Source of the DNA: Prorocentrum cordatum
Taxonomy: Eukaryota; Sar; Dinophyceae; Prorocentrales; Prorocentraceae
Assembly (NCBI GenBank): GCA_963575745.1
Contig: CAUYUJ010009369.1
Coordinates: 277,001 to 341,000 of the forward strand
Length of the DNA: 64,000 nucleotides
Direction of reading: 5' to 3'
A program made the position numbers and the translations under genes. The notes under the pieces are model-generated. The model ran no database searches, was not told the origin of the DNA, and saw nothing but the letters and a program-made list of their open reading frames with translations. The stretch's first letter is position 1; each line of letters starts with the position of its first letter. Below are positions 41,246-51,552 of this stretch, one piece after another.

Positions 41246-42153
41246 TCAAACCTCGGGAATCCATCGACACGGCATCTCAGATCGCACCCTCTGCCGGGCT
41301 TGAGCGCAATCAGATGGGGCTCCCGCCCGCCCTCCGAGGGCGGGGGCGGAGGGAGCCCCGCTCGACCCTTTTTGGAAGTGCAGGAGAGGGCCCGACCACG
41401 GGAGACCTTCCGCAGAGGGCCCGACCCTGCGATCCCGGGGCGTCCCACACGGCTGCTGGCGTGGGAGCGCCACGAGCTCCCTGGCAGAACCGCCGATGCC
41501 CAGGACACCCAGAGGCACCCTGGAGGCAAGCAGGGATGCTTCTTGGCATGGGTCTCCAACGGAGGCCAGCGTCTGAAGTGCAGTCGGGGCGTTGACCCGA
41601 GGAACCCTGACTAAGAAACGAGACCCCTTTTTCCCCTGAGTTAAACTTGGATTCCCCATGGAAAACCTAATGGGGAACTGCAGAACAATCGAGGAGCACC
41701 GAGCCCCTCCCCAACGAAAAGGGTTCCTTTTTCGGCGCCCCGACTGTAGGTTGAGACTTGCGCATCCAGAGATGCCTGCTTCCAACGCCCGACGGCCACT
41801 CCTACACCCTGCGAGATGCTTAAGAAATCATGGGTTAAGAAATTCATAGTCTCAGAACTTGAATAAAAAACCCAACATGTCTATTAAAATATTAAGATTT
41901 ACATTGAAACATAAAGAATAATCGAGACTCTGGCCGAAAATTTGGGTTTTCTTAAGCATCGCCTAAGGTGTAGGTTGAGACTTGCGCATCCAGAGATGCC
42001 TGCTTCCAGCGCCCGACGGCCACTCCTATGCTGAGGAGCCCGCGCCCCCTCCACGGTGCACGGGCCCCCTGAAGGGTCCCCGCGGATCTCCGCTAACCGC
42101 AACCTCACGGAAGAGTGCTCGGAGGGCTGCCGAGAAGCAGGGAGCAATGCCAA
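41246..42153 (-). CDS. Unrecognised coding candidate interrupted by a family G element
   Basis: Two minus-strand frames share the peptide EAGISGCASLNL because of a 58-bp duplication. The upstream one (42153-41899) reads ...RLAEIRGDPSGGPCTVEG...RALEAGISGCASLNL. The downstream one (41785-41246) reads EAGISGCASLNLQSGRRKRN...ASVGDPCQEASLLASRVPLG... and stops at 41246. Between the duplicates lies a 167-bp inverted-repeat element. If one duplicate and the element are spliced out, a continuous frame is possible. No domain is recognised. Confidence 0.3.
41804..41970 (-). mobile_element. Family G element inside a 58-bp direct repeat
   Basis: Ends on the minus strand are CACCTTAGGCGATGCTTAAG and CTTAAGCATCTCGCAGGGTG, inverted repeats whose inner edges read GCGATGC...TCGCAG, a ready-made GC-AG pair. 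Flanking sequence TAGGTTGAGACTTGCGCATC... is present at 41747-41804 and 41971-42028 with one mismatch over 58 bp. A second copy of the element is at 43443-43608. Confidence 0.8.
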
Positions 42154-42479
42154 GGCCGGGCTGCTGACGGCGATGTTGCTCGAAGGTGATGTTGGAAACC
42201 AAGTTGTAGGAAATCACGAACCACACTTTCCTGCGTTTCCGATCTGCGAATGGATCGGGCGGACACGACACAGCGAACTGTAGGAAAGCGCGGGCCACGC
42301 GTTCCCACACTACCAAAACCTACATCACCGTTACCTACATCGCCGTTAGTTAGCCCGTCTAATGACAAGCGGGCGTAATTCGGCAGCGAGCCGACCGTTC
42401 TCAGATACTGCGCTCGGACCAAGGCGTGTGCTACAGACAGGCGGTGACAGAAGGCAGCGGCGACCGGGGACGCGTCACC

Positions 42480-42980
42480 TCGCCGAGTCGACAACATCGA
42501 GAACGGGAGCAGTGGTTGCCAGCAGAGGGACGCAGCAGAGCCCAACGTCGTCAACTACAGCGCTCAGGCCTCGGCATGCGAGCACAGCATGCAGTGGCTG
42601 CAGGCAACACAGGGACCAGCTCGTGATAGAACTCGACTGGTCAAGCCGAGTCAGGCCCGCTTCACCAGGCAAGCCGCTACAGCGACTGTACAGATGAGCC
42701 GCGTGTGGGGCTCGAGTGGAGACAGGCCCGCCCCACAACTCCTGCCGCAAGGCGGGGAGCAGGGTGGATTGCGCGAGCGGAGTGCAGTGGTGCCGAGCGG
42801 GGGAGGAAGGTGAGCCCAACGTCATCAGCTATAGTTTCCGGGCGACGGCTTGCGAGAAGTGCAGGCAAAGTCAGCAGGGCGCGCATGATCCAGATCCCCA
42901 GCTTCAGAACAGAGATCAGGTCGTGCGCAAAGGGCGAACCCTTTGCAAGGCAGGGCGCGCACAGCACAAGTGATCAGCGA
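42480..42980 (+). pseudogene. Decayed pentatricopeptide repeat (PPR) segment
   Basis: Two PPR helices can be read: EPNVVNYSAQASACEHSMQW (from 42538) and EPNVISYSFRATACEKCRQS (from 42812). They match the dinoflagellate PPR phrase EPNVISYSA.ISACEKG.QW. PPR proteins bind organelle RNA in a sequence-specific way. The two repeats are in different frames 274 bp apart and intervening repeats are unreadable. Typical PPR genes have ten or more intact 35-aa units, so this is a degraded remnant. Neighbours are unrelated elements. Confidence 0.65.
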
Positions 42981-43079
42981 GGCGGTCTGGGGTAGGGGAA
43001 GCTTTTTCAGCGCCGCCGTGGTTCGGGCTTCGAGTCTCTGGAGGTCTGGCCTGTAGAATCCTGTAGAAACCTAGGTCTT

Positions 43080-43290
43080 CCTCCTCCCCCTCCTCCTCCT
43101 CCTCCCCCTCCTCCCCCTCCCCCTCGTCCACCTCCTCCTCCTCCTCCTCCTCCTCCTCCCTTTCCTCCTCCCTTTCCCCCTTTCTCCTCCTTCATCTCCT
43201 CCTCCCTTTCCTCCTCCATCGTCCTCCTCCCTTTCCTCCTCCTCCTCCTCCTCCTCCTCCTCCTCCTCCTCCTCCTCCTCCTCCTCCCTC
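43080..43290 (+). repeat. CCT microsatellite tract
   Basis: CTCCTCC repeats with CCCTTTCC interruptions. No convincing direct repeats or in-frame flanks were found. It lies between the PPR remnant and a family G element. Confidence 0.85.
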
Positions 43291-43442
43291 CTCTCGGGAC
43301 GGGCGTCCCCGTGCCGGCGTGGACAGCACGCTCCCCGACCGTCCTGCGAAGCCGGGCCCCCGCTCTCCCACCCCGCTGCGCCGCGCCGCTCCCGCCCCCC
43401 CCCCCTCGCGGACACCGCGCCCTGCATCAGAAGTCGGGGATT

Positions 43443-43608
43443 ACACCCTGCGAAATGCTCAAGAAATCATGGGTTAAGAAATTCACAGTCTCAGAAATGG
43501 AATAAAACCCAGAACTTCTATCAAAATCTTGGGATTGACATTGGAAAGTTAAGAACAATCGAGACTCTGGACGAAAACTTAGGTTTTCTTAAGCATCGCC
43601 TAAGGTGT
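43443..43608 (-). mobile_element. Family G element, copy 2
   Basis: Same termini as 41804-41970 (GCGATGCTTAAG ... GAGCATTTCGCAG on the minus strand) and the same interior order (AGAAATTCACAGTCTCAGA, GAGACTCTGG on the plus strand). It keeps the GC...CAG edges. No long flanking duplication is seen here. Confidence 0.8.
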
Positions 43609-43609
43609 C

Positions 43610-44150
43610 GTGGTCCAAAACGCGCCACGTTTACACTCGGGGTACTGCATCACGACGTTCACGTAGTTGGTCGCCACTAGTGTGGACACTCACTTAGCTC
43701 GCGCCACGGAAGCACGACGTGGTGTGGCGTAGTGGATCACAAGTCGGGGGTGGCGCGGTGAACGTGGTGTGCGCGCCCCCCTTCAGTAAAACGTGGTTTA
43801 GTGAAAACGACCCGAGGCCCAAACCTGGCGGGCGCAAGCCTGGAAAATAGCGGCCACGGCGCCCTCTCGAGAACCGAAAACGGACAATTCACTAATCGAC
43901 GTGTCACTGTTGGGGGTTCTGCCCGCACCCGAATAAGGGAATGGAGGATTTCCGTGACACGTTTGATTAGACACGCGCGGCGCTGAGAAAGACAATAACA
44001 AAATGCGTTCCACTCACTTTGAGATCTGAGGCGTAAGATGGATCCCCCGGCAATCCGAAGGATCATGCTGCGACCCGCGCTTGTGAAAAGGGGGCAAATG
44101 TGGTGCAATCGTCCGGGCGCTGCCGCATCGACCCCCCAGAACAAAAGCCG
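43610..44150. other. No recognised gene
   Basis: Mixed-composition stretch. At 43610-43740 there are several near-repeats of GCGCCACG/ACGTGGT. Minus-strand frames (43737-44144) have no recognisable domain. Confidence 0.35.
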
Positions 44151-44154
44151 CCTC

Positions 44155-44415
44155 CTTCCGTGACGTCACCCTCGCCTCTCGAGCTCCCCTCCGACCGCCT
44201 ACCTACGTCCTGCACCCCTCCCCGAAACGCAAGTTTGTCCCGCGACGTGGCGGCGCCCCAGGGCCCCAATGTTTCGGTGCTCGCGCTGGAACGGGAGACT
44301 GCAAGCACACAAATCTGACCCCGTGGGGCGAGTTTTGCGCGTCGACCAACATTACAAGCCTGCGTCTGATTTCGAGGAAACTTGTAAGGCGAGGCGAGGG
44401 GGGCGTCACAGAAGG
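44155..44415. mobile_element. Family F element, copy 2
   Basis: Inverted ends CTTCCGTGACGTCACCCTCG and GGCGAGGGGGGCGTCACAG, with GAGCTCCCCTCCGAC inside, match the shorter copy at 32211-32300. The extra 170 bp in the middle (GCGACGTGGCGGC ... AATTTCGAGGAAAC region) is unique here. The sequence just after it (GGGATGG...GGTCGGTCAGGCCGCCCCTG) is also shared with copy 1. Confidence 0.65.
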
Positions 44416-44464
44416 GGATGGTCCGCGAGGGGTCGGTCAGGCCGCCCCTGACCCGAGGGCGACG

Positions 44465-45500
44465 ATGGGGTCGAATAGACCAGGGGAGGGCAACACATGT
44501 ATACAAGGGCGCCGACGGCTCATACCTTCGGCGATGCTCCCGGGCGAATTCGTGTATAGTCGGACCTGGGCCAGAAGAACATCCCTCAAGAACATGAGAC
44601 CCCCCGCCGGCCGACATGCACAGAACATCCGAGGGTACCCTCCCCAGGAGGATGCACAGGAGAATCCAGCAAGCGCGAAGAACACTGTTGTACCCTCCCC
44701 GAACCAACCTCGATCTTATACCTCGGTCCGGCTGCAACGCCCACCCCTGGCCTATTCGCCCCCATCGTCGCCTCCGGCCGACTCCTGCGCCCTCCCGCTC
44801 CGTCGCCCCCTCCCGGCCAGCTGCTGCTGCAGGCGCCGCTGGGGCGGCGCAACGCTCGGGGCGCGGTTTTTCTGCTCCTCCTCCTCCTCCTCCTCCTCCT
44901 CCTCCTCCTCTCCTTCTCCTCCTCCTCCTCCTCCTCCTCCTCCTCCTCCTCCTCTTCCTCGGCCTCCTTCTCCGCCTCCTCCTCGTCCTCCTCCTCCTCC
45001 TCCTCCTCCTTGCCCTCCTTTCTCCTCCTCCTCCTCCCTTTCCTCCTCCTCCTCCTCCTCGTCCTCGTCATCCGCCTCCTCCTTCTCCTCCTCCATGGCT
45101 CGCCTTGGGGGTCTCTGGGCCTTCTTGGAAAGACTACGGCAGTCAGGGGAATAGTCTGCCCATCTCCTCTTTTTGCGAATCCTTTTCCTACTCCTCGAGC
45201 TTGCTCTCTGTCGCCCTCTCCGTCCTCACGATTCTGCTCCTGCCTCTCCTTCCTCCTCTCGCCTTCTCCTCATGCACCTGCTCCTCCTCCTCTTCCTCCT
45301 CCTCCTCCTCCTCATCATGCTGGCCTGCTTCTCCATCTCCCGTGCGGGGCTTCTCGGGACCCCGCTCGGGGTCTCTCCTGGCCTCCTGGGGTCTCTGCCG
45401 GGACCCTTTTGGTGTCCTGGGGCGGGGGGGGCTTCGACGTAGTGGGGGGGGATGTCCTGGGCGGTCTTGTTGGGGCAGGCAGCTCTCTCGCCTTCCGAAG
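44465..45500 (+). repeat. CCT tracts in a weakly coding stretch
   Basis: CCT tracts cover 44873-45095 and 45265-45312. The plus strand before them (ENPASAKNTVVPSPNQPRSY near 44670) and the minus strand are both open, and neither has a recognisable domain. No direct repeats could be assigned to the tracts. Confidence 0.5.
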
Positions 45501-45519
45501 GGCATGTAATGATGCTAGT

Positions 45520-45752
45520 GAGCGTTGTTTGATTCGGCGTTTCGACATTGGGCGGAACGGGGGGAAGGGGGGGGGTCTGGCTCCAGACCTCTGCTCAGTG
45601 CGACTATTTGGAACCGTGCGTCCTGTGGGGGAGACTCCACCGTCTGCTCGAAACAGGCGCCCCAAAACAGTCAAGATCTACTCCATGCGGGCGGGGGGGA
45701 GGGGGGGGGGTGTGAGGGCCCGCGCCAATGGGCGAAACAATGAATAAGGCAA
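45520..45752 (+). repeat. Dispersed repeat family L, copy 2
   Basis: Matches 29573-29803 over its full length (GGCGTTTCGACATTGGG ... CTCGAAACAGGCGCC ... GGCCCGCGCCAATGGGCGAA) with longer G runs. Both copies lie within 200 bp of a family A element. Confidence 0.75.
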
Positions 45753-45836
45753 CGATCACCCATGCAACATCCCCGATGCTGCTGATCACCGCTATGGAAC
45801 CGTGCAGTGCTGAGGACCGGTGACCGCTAAGCTTAT

Positions 45837-46010
45837 GTCGGGCATGTCCCCCTACAGGGGGATTTTCTGCGGAAAATAAGCAATACCCCAACAATTCCCC
45901 AAAAAGATAAAAAAATAGTCCGCTGACTGTTTTTGGAATATATTTTGAATATCTTTGGAATATTTCTTATTTTTCGTCGAAAATCCCCCTGTAGAGGGAC
46001 AGGCCCGACT
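45837..46010 (+). mobile_element. Family A element
   Basis: Ends GTCGGGCATGTCCCCCTAC and CTGTAGAGGGACAGGCCCGA, with a second inner inverted pair (GGGGGATTTTCTGCGGAAAA / TTTTTCGTCGAAAATCCCC). Flanks CGCTAAGCTT and CGCTACGCCTT look like an eroded target duplication. Confidence 0.8.
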
Positions 46011-46034
46011 TAACGCTACGCCTTGCTATCCCAT

Positions 46035-46200
46035 CGCCGCCGAGGAGGAGAAGATGTGACGAACGCCCCTGCCCACCAGTGTGGCTAGCTCCTTGGCCTC
46101 GTTGACCACCTTCTTGGCCTTCTTTATTGCATTATTATCCTTCTTGGCCTCCTTGTTCGCTTGCTTTTTTCTTGTTTAGCCTCCTGGGCAGGACGCACAA
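46035..46200 (-). CDS. Lys/Ala-rich coiled-coil segment, C-terminal fragment
   Basis: The minus-strand frame reads NKEAKKDNNAIKKAKKVVNE, then AKELATLVGRGVRHIFSSSA, and stops at a TAG close to the family A element. The heptad-like charged pattern suggests a helix or coiled coil. An adjacent frame (RPAQEAKQEKSK) continues the same character upstream, so a one-base indel in the A run or an exon edge separates them. No family is recognised. Confidence 0.3.
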
Positions 46201-46694
46201 CAGCATGGAACATCAATCCATGCACTGGCAACCATGCTTCCTCTTCATCGATCTCTTGTGTCGGATGGACTGTCGTGCGGGCTTGAGAAGCTCAGGGTAA
46301 GAGCAAGACAACACACACACACAACGAATCAACTCCCACGCGATTTGGCCACTCCTGGCCGGGCGATGCAGTCGAGGCACAGGTCCCCGGCCCGCTGCCC
46401 GACGGCCTCCCTCTAAACTCTCCTGCTCCTGCTGCAGCTGCTCCTCGTCGACCTCCTCGTTCCTCTGCCTCTCTGCCCCATCTCGACCTCCTCGTCGACC
46501 TCCTCCTTCCTCTGCCTCCTCCTTCCTCGTCGGCCTCCTCCTCCCTCTGCCTCTCCGCCCCGACCCCGTCCACCCTCCTGCTCCCGCCCTGCTCCCCGCT
46601 CCACCCTCGCCGCCGCCGACTCCTCGTCGCTGCTGTCTCGCCGTCCTCTTCCTCCGCCTCGTCATCAACCTCATCCACATCCCAATGCTCTCAG
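46201..46694. other. CTC/CGTC-rich low-complexity stretch
   Basis: 46400-46680 is an imperfect CTCCT/CGACCTCCTCGT-type tract. The minus strand reads as Glu/Arg/Gly-rich low complexity. No gene is supported. Confidence 0.5.
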
Positions 46695-46852
46695 GTCGGG
46701 CCTGCCCCCCTACAGGGGGATTTTCGACCAACAAACAAAAAACAATACTCCAAACATGCTCCAAAATGGTGAACACATGCCCAACAAATCGTCCCTAGAC
46801 TATCATTCTTTACTATTTTTGAATATTCCCCCTGTAGGGGGACAGGCCCGAC
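46695..46852 (+). mobile_element. Family A element
   Basis: Full copy: TCAG|GTCGGGCCTGCCCCCCTAC to CTGTAGGGGGACAGGCCCGA. The downstream frame starts ARLHN after GGACAG|, as in the copies at 29304 (ARLND) and 49606 (ARLHP), so the same acceptor could be used. No flanking duplication is evident. Confidence 0.8.
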
Positions 46853-47320
46853 TTCACAATACACCGGCCCCTTGGGGTCTCCAGGCGTGTGAGATTCTAC
46901 CCCATGGCTCTCCCCTGTGGGGGAGGGTGGCGGGCGCTGGGAGGACGCGCTCGTCCGGGGCCCTGTGGGGCTGGCGGGCCCCTCGGGTGACGCTTTCCCC
47001 AGGCGGGCCCTGCGGGCTCCGAGATCATCCCAGGGACGCTCGAGATAGCTTACTATGCACTCCAAGCAACCGAAGATGGCCCCAAGATGGCCCAAGATGA
47101 CCTCCAAACGGCTCAAGAGGCACTCAAGATGACCAGAGAGGGCTTCAACCAGACCCCCAAAGGGCTCGAGGACGCCACAACAATAGATGTCCCTTACATC
47201 ATTTTGGCGATCTTCGTATTCTCGCCTTCTCTGACCTCCGTCAGCAATGGGCGGCCCAAGGAGCCTCTAAGATGGCCTCAGGGCGGCTCATTAGAGAAAC
47301 GAATACACGAAACAAGCGTA
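46853..47320. repeat. Spacer and CCCAAGAGG-type array
   Basis: 46860-47050 is GC-rich with open frames on both strands but nothing recognisable. 47070-47290 carries GCCCCAAGATGG/CTCAAGAGG phrases of the dispersed array type. Confidence 0.5.
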
Positions 47321-47730
47321 AACTTTTGGCGCTCCACGCGGATTTCTTGCATCTGCGCTGGGCCCCTCTCCATTCGGGGATCTTCTGACCCGGGTCAATC
47401 CAGACCCGGGGCAGCAGGAAACCAAAAAACTGCAATGCAAGAAAAACAACTGCAACGCAAGACTTCGCAAACCCGGGTCAGCCAATATGCGCGGCCGCCT
47501 CGCGGCCACGAGCGGCTCGCTAACCCGGGTCAGCCAGAGGGGGTCTTCGCAGGATCCTGCAGGATCCGGTGCCCTGGCTGACCCCCGTTTGTATTGACCC
47601 CCGTCTCGAGGCTCCCGATCCCTGGCGCGCGGGGTGCGCCGGGGGCGGCGCAGGAGGCGCCGCCAGGGGTGCCCTGCGCAGGTCCAAGAGATCCTCGCGG
47701 AACGCCGAAGATGGATGTTTGTGCCGTTTG
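47321..47730. mobile_element. Family B hairpin element, interrupted copy
   Basis: Left arm GCGTAAACTTTTGGCGCTCC and right arm GCGGAACGCCGAAGATGGATG are family B ends. The middle contains GGCGGCGCAGGAGGCGCCGCC typical of the hairpin loop region. About 220 bp (47385-47605) of CCCGGGTCA-type repeats are inserted near the left arm. Confidence 0.65.
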
Positions 47731-49078
47731 TCGTTCTTCGACTCAACGGGGCTACATCGACGCTGGCCGATGCAAAACTGGTGCTATCTCATCGGCTCCC
47801 AGACGCTAATCGACGCTACCCGAAGCTGAAGACGGAAGTAAGGGGGTACACCAGGCTCCCATGATTTGCGACCGAACGTTCCCGCTCGCCTGCAGCGGGC
47901 CGGACGTCTTGGGGGCCCAAATCAGGGGCGTCTGTGGGCGCTGCAGGGACCTCTTGGGGGCCCAGATCAGGCCCCCAAGGCGGCCCCATAGCTTTGCGAG
48001 ACGTCCCTGCAGCGCCCGCCTCCCGAATGGGCACCACGGCTGCCCAGAGGGCCCTTAGACGGACTCCGGAGTCCAACAGATGCTCCAAAGAAGCTCCAGG
48101 AGGCCCCCTCAGGCCCCTCGCCCTTCTCCCCCTCCCTCGTCTTCTCTCTGCTCTTCCTCTCCCAAGTGTTCCCCCAACGGGGTCAGCAACGGCTGGGGCA
48201 ACACATAGTGCAATAGCTTGTCCAGATTTCGGTCCCACATTTGATCGCATGGGTTGTTCCGCAAGACAAGGGGGTGGCGGTGATTCGCCGAAGGCGTCTT
48301 CGATGTGTATGTCTCATACATATATATGTATACTGGTATCGGGGAAACTTCCCGAAGTATACGAAACAATATCTCTCGGTACGACTATGGTTTCTGAAGG
48401 TTTGAGGGCCTCTCTACGGATGAGGCGGCGGAACAAAAAGATGCCGACGCAACATCCTTCGTGACCTTCGAGATCTTATTGTCTTTCTTAGCGCTCTCCT
48501 GCCGCCCGTCTCACCCTGGCAACCCCATCGGCGGACCGATGTGGGCCTCGGGACCTCTCTTGCATCACAGACATGCTGTTCCACAATCCTGGGGCCTGGA
48601 AGCGGCCTCCAACGGCCCAGAATCAAGACAATTGTACTACGTCTTGATTTCTGTTGAGCTGCTGGAGGTCTGCGAAAATCCCGGCTCGCTCCAACACAGC
48701 TCGCCGAAGGCTCCGTCCGATCTCCTGGGCCCTCGAGGAGATCTGGCACACTCGAGATGGGGACGAACATACATATAAAACAGGGCTAGGATCGGGATAA
48801 ATCGCTCCAGAGCGTTCCGGAGCGCTCTCAGAGCGTTCCGGAACGGTCTGGAGCGGCCGCGGCGCCCAATACATCCTCCAAACCCGCCGATTCTCAGAGA
48901 TTTCGAGTTATCCCGATCCGATTCTGTCCCGATCTCCGCGTCGTTTTAACATAGGGGACGAGACCCAACAGCAACCGCTGCCCCAAGAGCGAGACCGGCT
49001 GGAGTTTGGGCCGGCGGCGCGAGTCCCGAAGAACGGCCCGCGGTTGCACCGACAGCGACACCTGTCAGAACGTTGCCA
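47731..49078. other. No recognised gene
   Basis: Contains a short direct repeat of GGGGGCCCA(A/G)ATCAGG (47910, 47957) and a hairpin-rich stretch built on AGAGCGTTCCGGA at 48805-48855. Open frames exist on both strands without recognisable domains. Confidence 0.35.
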
Positions 49079-49079
49079 A

Positions 49080-49201
49080 GCATCTCCTCCTCCTCCTCCT
49101 CATCATCATCATCATCCTCCTCCTCCTCCTCCTCCTCATCATCATCATCATCATCATCCTCATCCTCATCCTCATCCTCATCCTCATCCTCCTCCTCCTC
49201 C

Positions 49202-49279
<78 letters not shown>

Positions 49280-49315
49280 CCCTCCTCCTCCTCCTCCTCC
49301 TCCTCCTCCTCCTGA
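49080..49315 (+). repeat. CCT/CAT microsatellite
   Basis: Blocks of CCT alternate with CAT blocks (49107-49125, 49137-49160, then 49204-49278). Frames read poly-Ser, poly-His or poly-Asp and are repeat artefacts. It lies just upstream of the coding candidate at 49404. Confidence 0.9.
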
Positions 49316-49403
49316 TGCCGGTCTTCGTTCCCGAGCATCGTTGAACCGATCCCCATCCCCAGCAGCGTGGCCTGGGCCCCCCTGGCCGATCTGCCCCCCT
49401 AGA

Positions 49404-49943
49404 TGAGGATACAGGCCGTTGCCTTCGAGCTTCGAGGGGTGTATCCGTAACTGGGGTGGTGACTTGGTGGGGGTCTCGAAGGGGATGAGGATGGGGGTCG
49501 GTTGAACGATACTGAATTCCGCTCCGTCCAGCTTTCGATCGATCCGTTCTCCGATCCTCGCCAGAGTTCCCTGGGCCCCTGACCCCCACCCGAGCCTGCT
49601 CTGAGGTCGGGCATGTCCTCCTACAGGGGGCTTTTGGACCAACATCCCCAATACCCCAAAAATGCACAAAAAAGCAAACAAAGATTCAAAACGTCGTCCA
49701 CATACTACTTTTTGACTATTTTTGGATATTCCTCCTGTAGAAGGACAGGCCCGACTTCACCCCAGGCCCCCGCCCCCCACCCGAGCCTGCTCGTCTTCCG
49801 AGCCAGGCCGGCCGCCACACGGTCAAGCGGCCTTGCCTCCGTCGCCTCCGCCTCGCCAAGCCACCAGGGGCCCTCTGCCAGCGGAAGAGGCGAAGGATGA
49901 GAAGATGACGGAGCTTCGAGTAGGGGATCGACTACAGAATTGA
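49404..49943 (+). CDS. Unrecognised two-exon coding candidate, 3' end
   Basis: Exon-like segment 1 (49404-49605) reads CIRNWGGDLVGVSKGDEDGG, then RLNDTEFRSVQLSIDPFSDP, ending TPTRACSE. Segment 2 (49749-49943) starts ARLHPRPPPPTRACSSSE and ends LPAEEAKDEKMTELRVGDRL, stopping at 49943. The 143 bp between is a family A element; GAG|GTCGGG...GGACAG|GCC joins them in phase 0. The peptide TRACS appears on both sides because of a 28-bp direct repeat. Low-complexity DNA upstream hides the 5' end. No family is recognised. Confidence 0.45.
49606..49748 (+). mobile_element. Family A element as candidate intron, 28-bp direct repeats
   Basis: Ends GTCGGGCATGTCCTCCTAC and CTGTAGAAGGACAG|GCCCG. The 28-bp sequence GGCCCC...CCCACCCGAGCCTGCTC is present at 49574-49601 and 49765-49792 with three mismatches. 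GT donor and CAG acceptor, phase 0 on both sides. Confidence 0.8.
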
Positions 49944-50759
49944 TCTACCCCAAAATTAATTATCTCGTCGAATCTGCGGACACATACTTAGAATTCCCTG
50001 TAGATGTGCAAACCATCCTTGCGCATTCGCCGTGGGCTCGATCGGGGAAGATCAATGTGGGGGTTACTCGATTCTGTAGTCGACCCCCTGCTCGAAAGCG
50101 GAAGGACCTCCACCTGCTTCTCCCTCGACGACCCCTACCCATCATCACCCTCTCCTCACACTCCTCCCCCCCTCGCACCCTGCTCGTCGTCCGCTGCCCC
50201 CTCTCCCTCCCTTCCTCCGTCCTCTTCATGCTGCTGCTGCTACTCCTCCTCCCTGTGACGTCATGCACATATGTGTCGTGAGCTCGCGCATCTGCACAAT
50301 CGCGCAACATCGTCACTTACTACGAAATTGCAACGAAACGGAAGGCAATACCATATTCCCGTACCCCAAAATGGTTCTACTTGATCGTGCGACCTCACGT
50401 TCAGACTGACAGAATGGCCGAGCAAGTTGGCATCAATGAGTCTACACGAAGGCCACATGCCAACCGCGCTGTGTTCGAGGGTGGCACGCAATCTTTCTAT
50501 ATCTATATGTATAGATATATCTATGTATATCTATATATATATATATATATATATCTATATACACCCGTTGTGTCAGATATCAGACGCCCACGAGCGTGAA
50601 CACGCTCACCACACCGCACTCCACCGTAGAAAAACACACAGGTACCACGATACCGCCGTCAGCGTGCATGGACATTGTGAGGGATGGGGCGCACAAGGAG
50701 ACCCCGACCACACCTGAAACAGACCGCACTCGCACGTATCAGGATCATCGCATGCACTG
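49944..50759. other. No recognised gene; TA-rich tract
   Basis: Pyrimidine-rich at 50100-50250 and a TA microsatellite at 50500-50562 (TATATCTATGTATATC type), similar to 12840-12890. Nothing coding was recognised. Confidence 0.4.
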
Positions 50760-51552
50760 TTGCGTCACGAGTACCGACTACACTTACTAAAAATGTCACC
50801 CCCTCGGACTCTGACCGCAAACAACATTAAGCCACTATCATTCCACCGGGTAGTTTGCTGGACGGAACCCTGCGCACACTTGGCATCCGATTGCGGATCA
50901 CAACTTAACAAATCCGCTCATCAATCTGGCGTGTTGGGGCCTGTGTTTGTATTGTCCGCGATCACGGGCGTGCTCGGGGGGAGGGGCATGGCCCCCCGAT
51001 CACATCACAGCGGGTTTCGGCCTCCCGGGGCTTTTTTCGAGCCCCCGGGCCCTCGGGAGGAGGAAGATACGGAAAAGGGAGAGGGAGCAGAGACGGAAGA
51101 GGGGATTGAGGAGTCGGAGTCGGAGTCGGAAGCCTTGGCAGCTGTCTGGGGTTCGACTGCATACGAACCTAATTGCTGCTGGCACGTTAGATCGGCGGAT
51201 CGACGGGTCGCCTACGGGACCCTGGCTTTTTAGCCTCTCGGCCCGCTGCAGCGCGGGGCCTTCCCGAAAACAAAATTGTTATGGAAACGGCAGGGACTTA
51301 GGGCCGTCTGGCCAATCGCCCCTGGCTCGGGACGTGTCCCAGTGTAGCAGTATTCCCGCCACCGCCTCCCCCGCCCCCTACCCCCTCCCCCCCCAAGTTC
51401 CTCTATCTAAAGCTGCTGCTCGCTCCGTCGTTGTGCACGTGTCTGGTCCCGAGGTCCAGGTTCCCGTGGGGATTGAGGAGGAACATGAGGAGCAAAAAAG
51501 CACGAGCAGGAAAAACAGGGAGGGCGAGCGAGGAAGAGGAGAAATGATCTGA
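50760..51552 (+). CDS. Acidic, unrecognised coding candidate in two frames
   Basis: Frame 1 (to 51233) contains PPGPREEEDTEKGEGAETEE, then GIEESESESEALAAVWGSTA, and ends YGTLAF. Frame 2, ending at 51552, has SKAAARSVVVHVSGPEVQVP followed by VGIEEEHEEQKSTSRKNREG. The strongly charged C-terminal character of both suggests pieces of one disordered protein separated by an intron or frameshift near 51200-51400. No domain is seen, so this is tentative. Confidence 0.3.

Noticed and set aside
49065-49667. Acidic/Met-rich frames across the CAT/CCT tract
   Set aside because: Microsatellite translation in different frames gives poly-Asp, poly-Met, poly-His or poly-Ser; there is no independent support.
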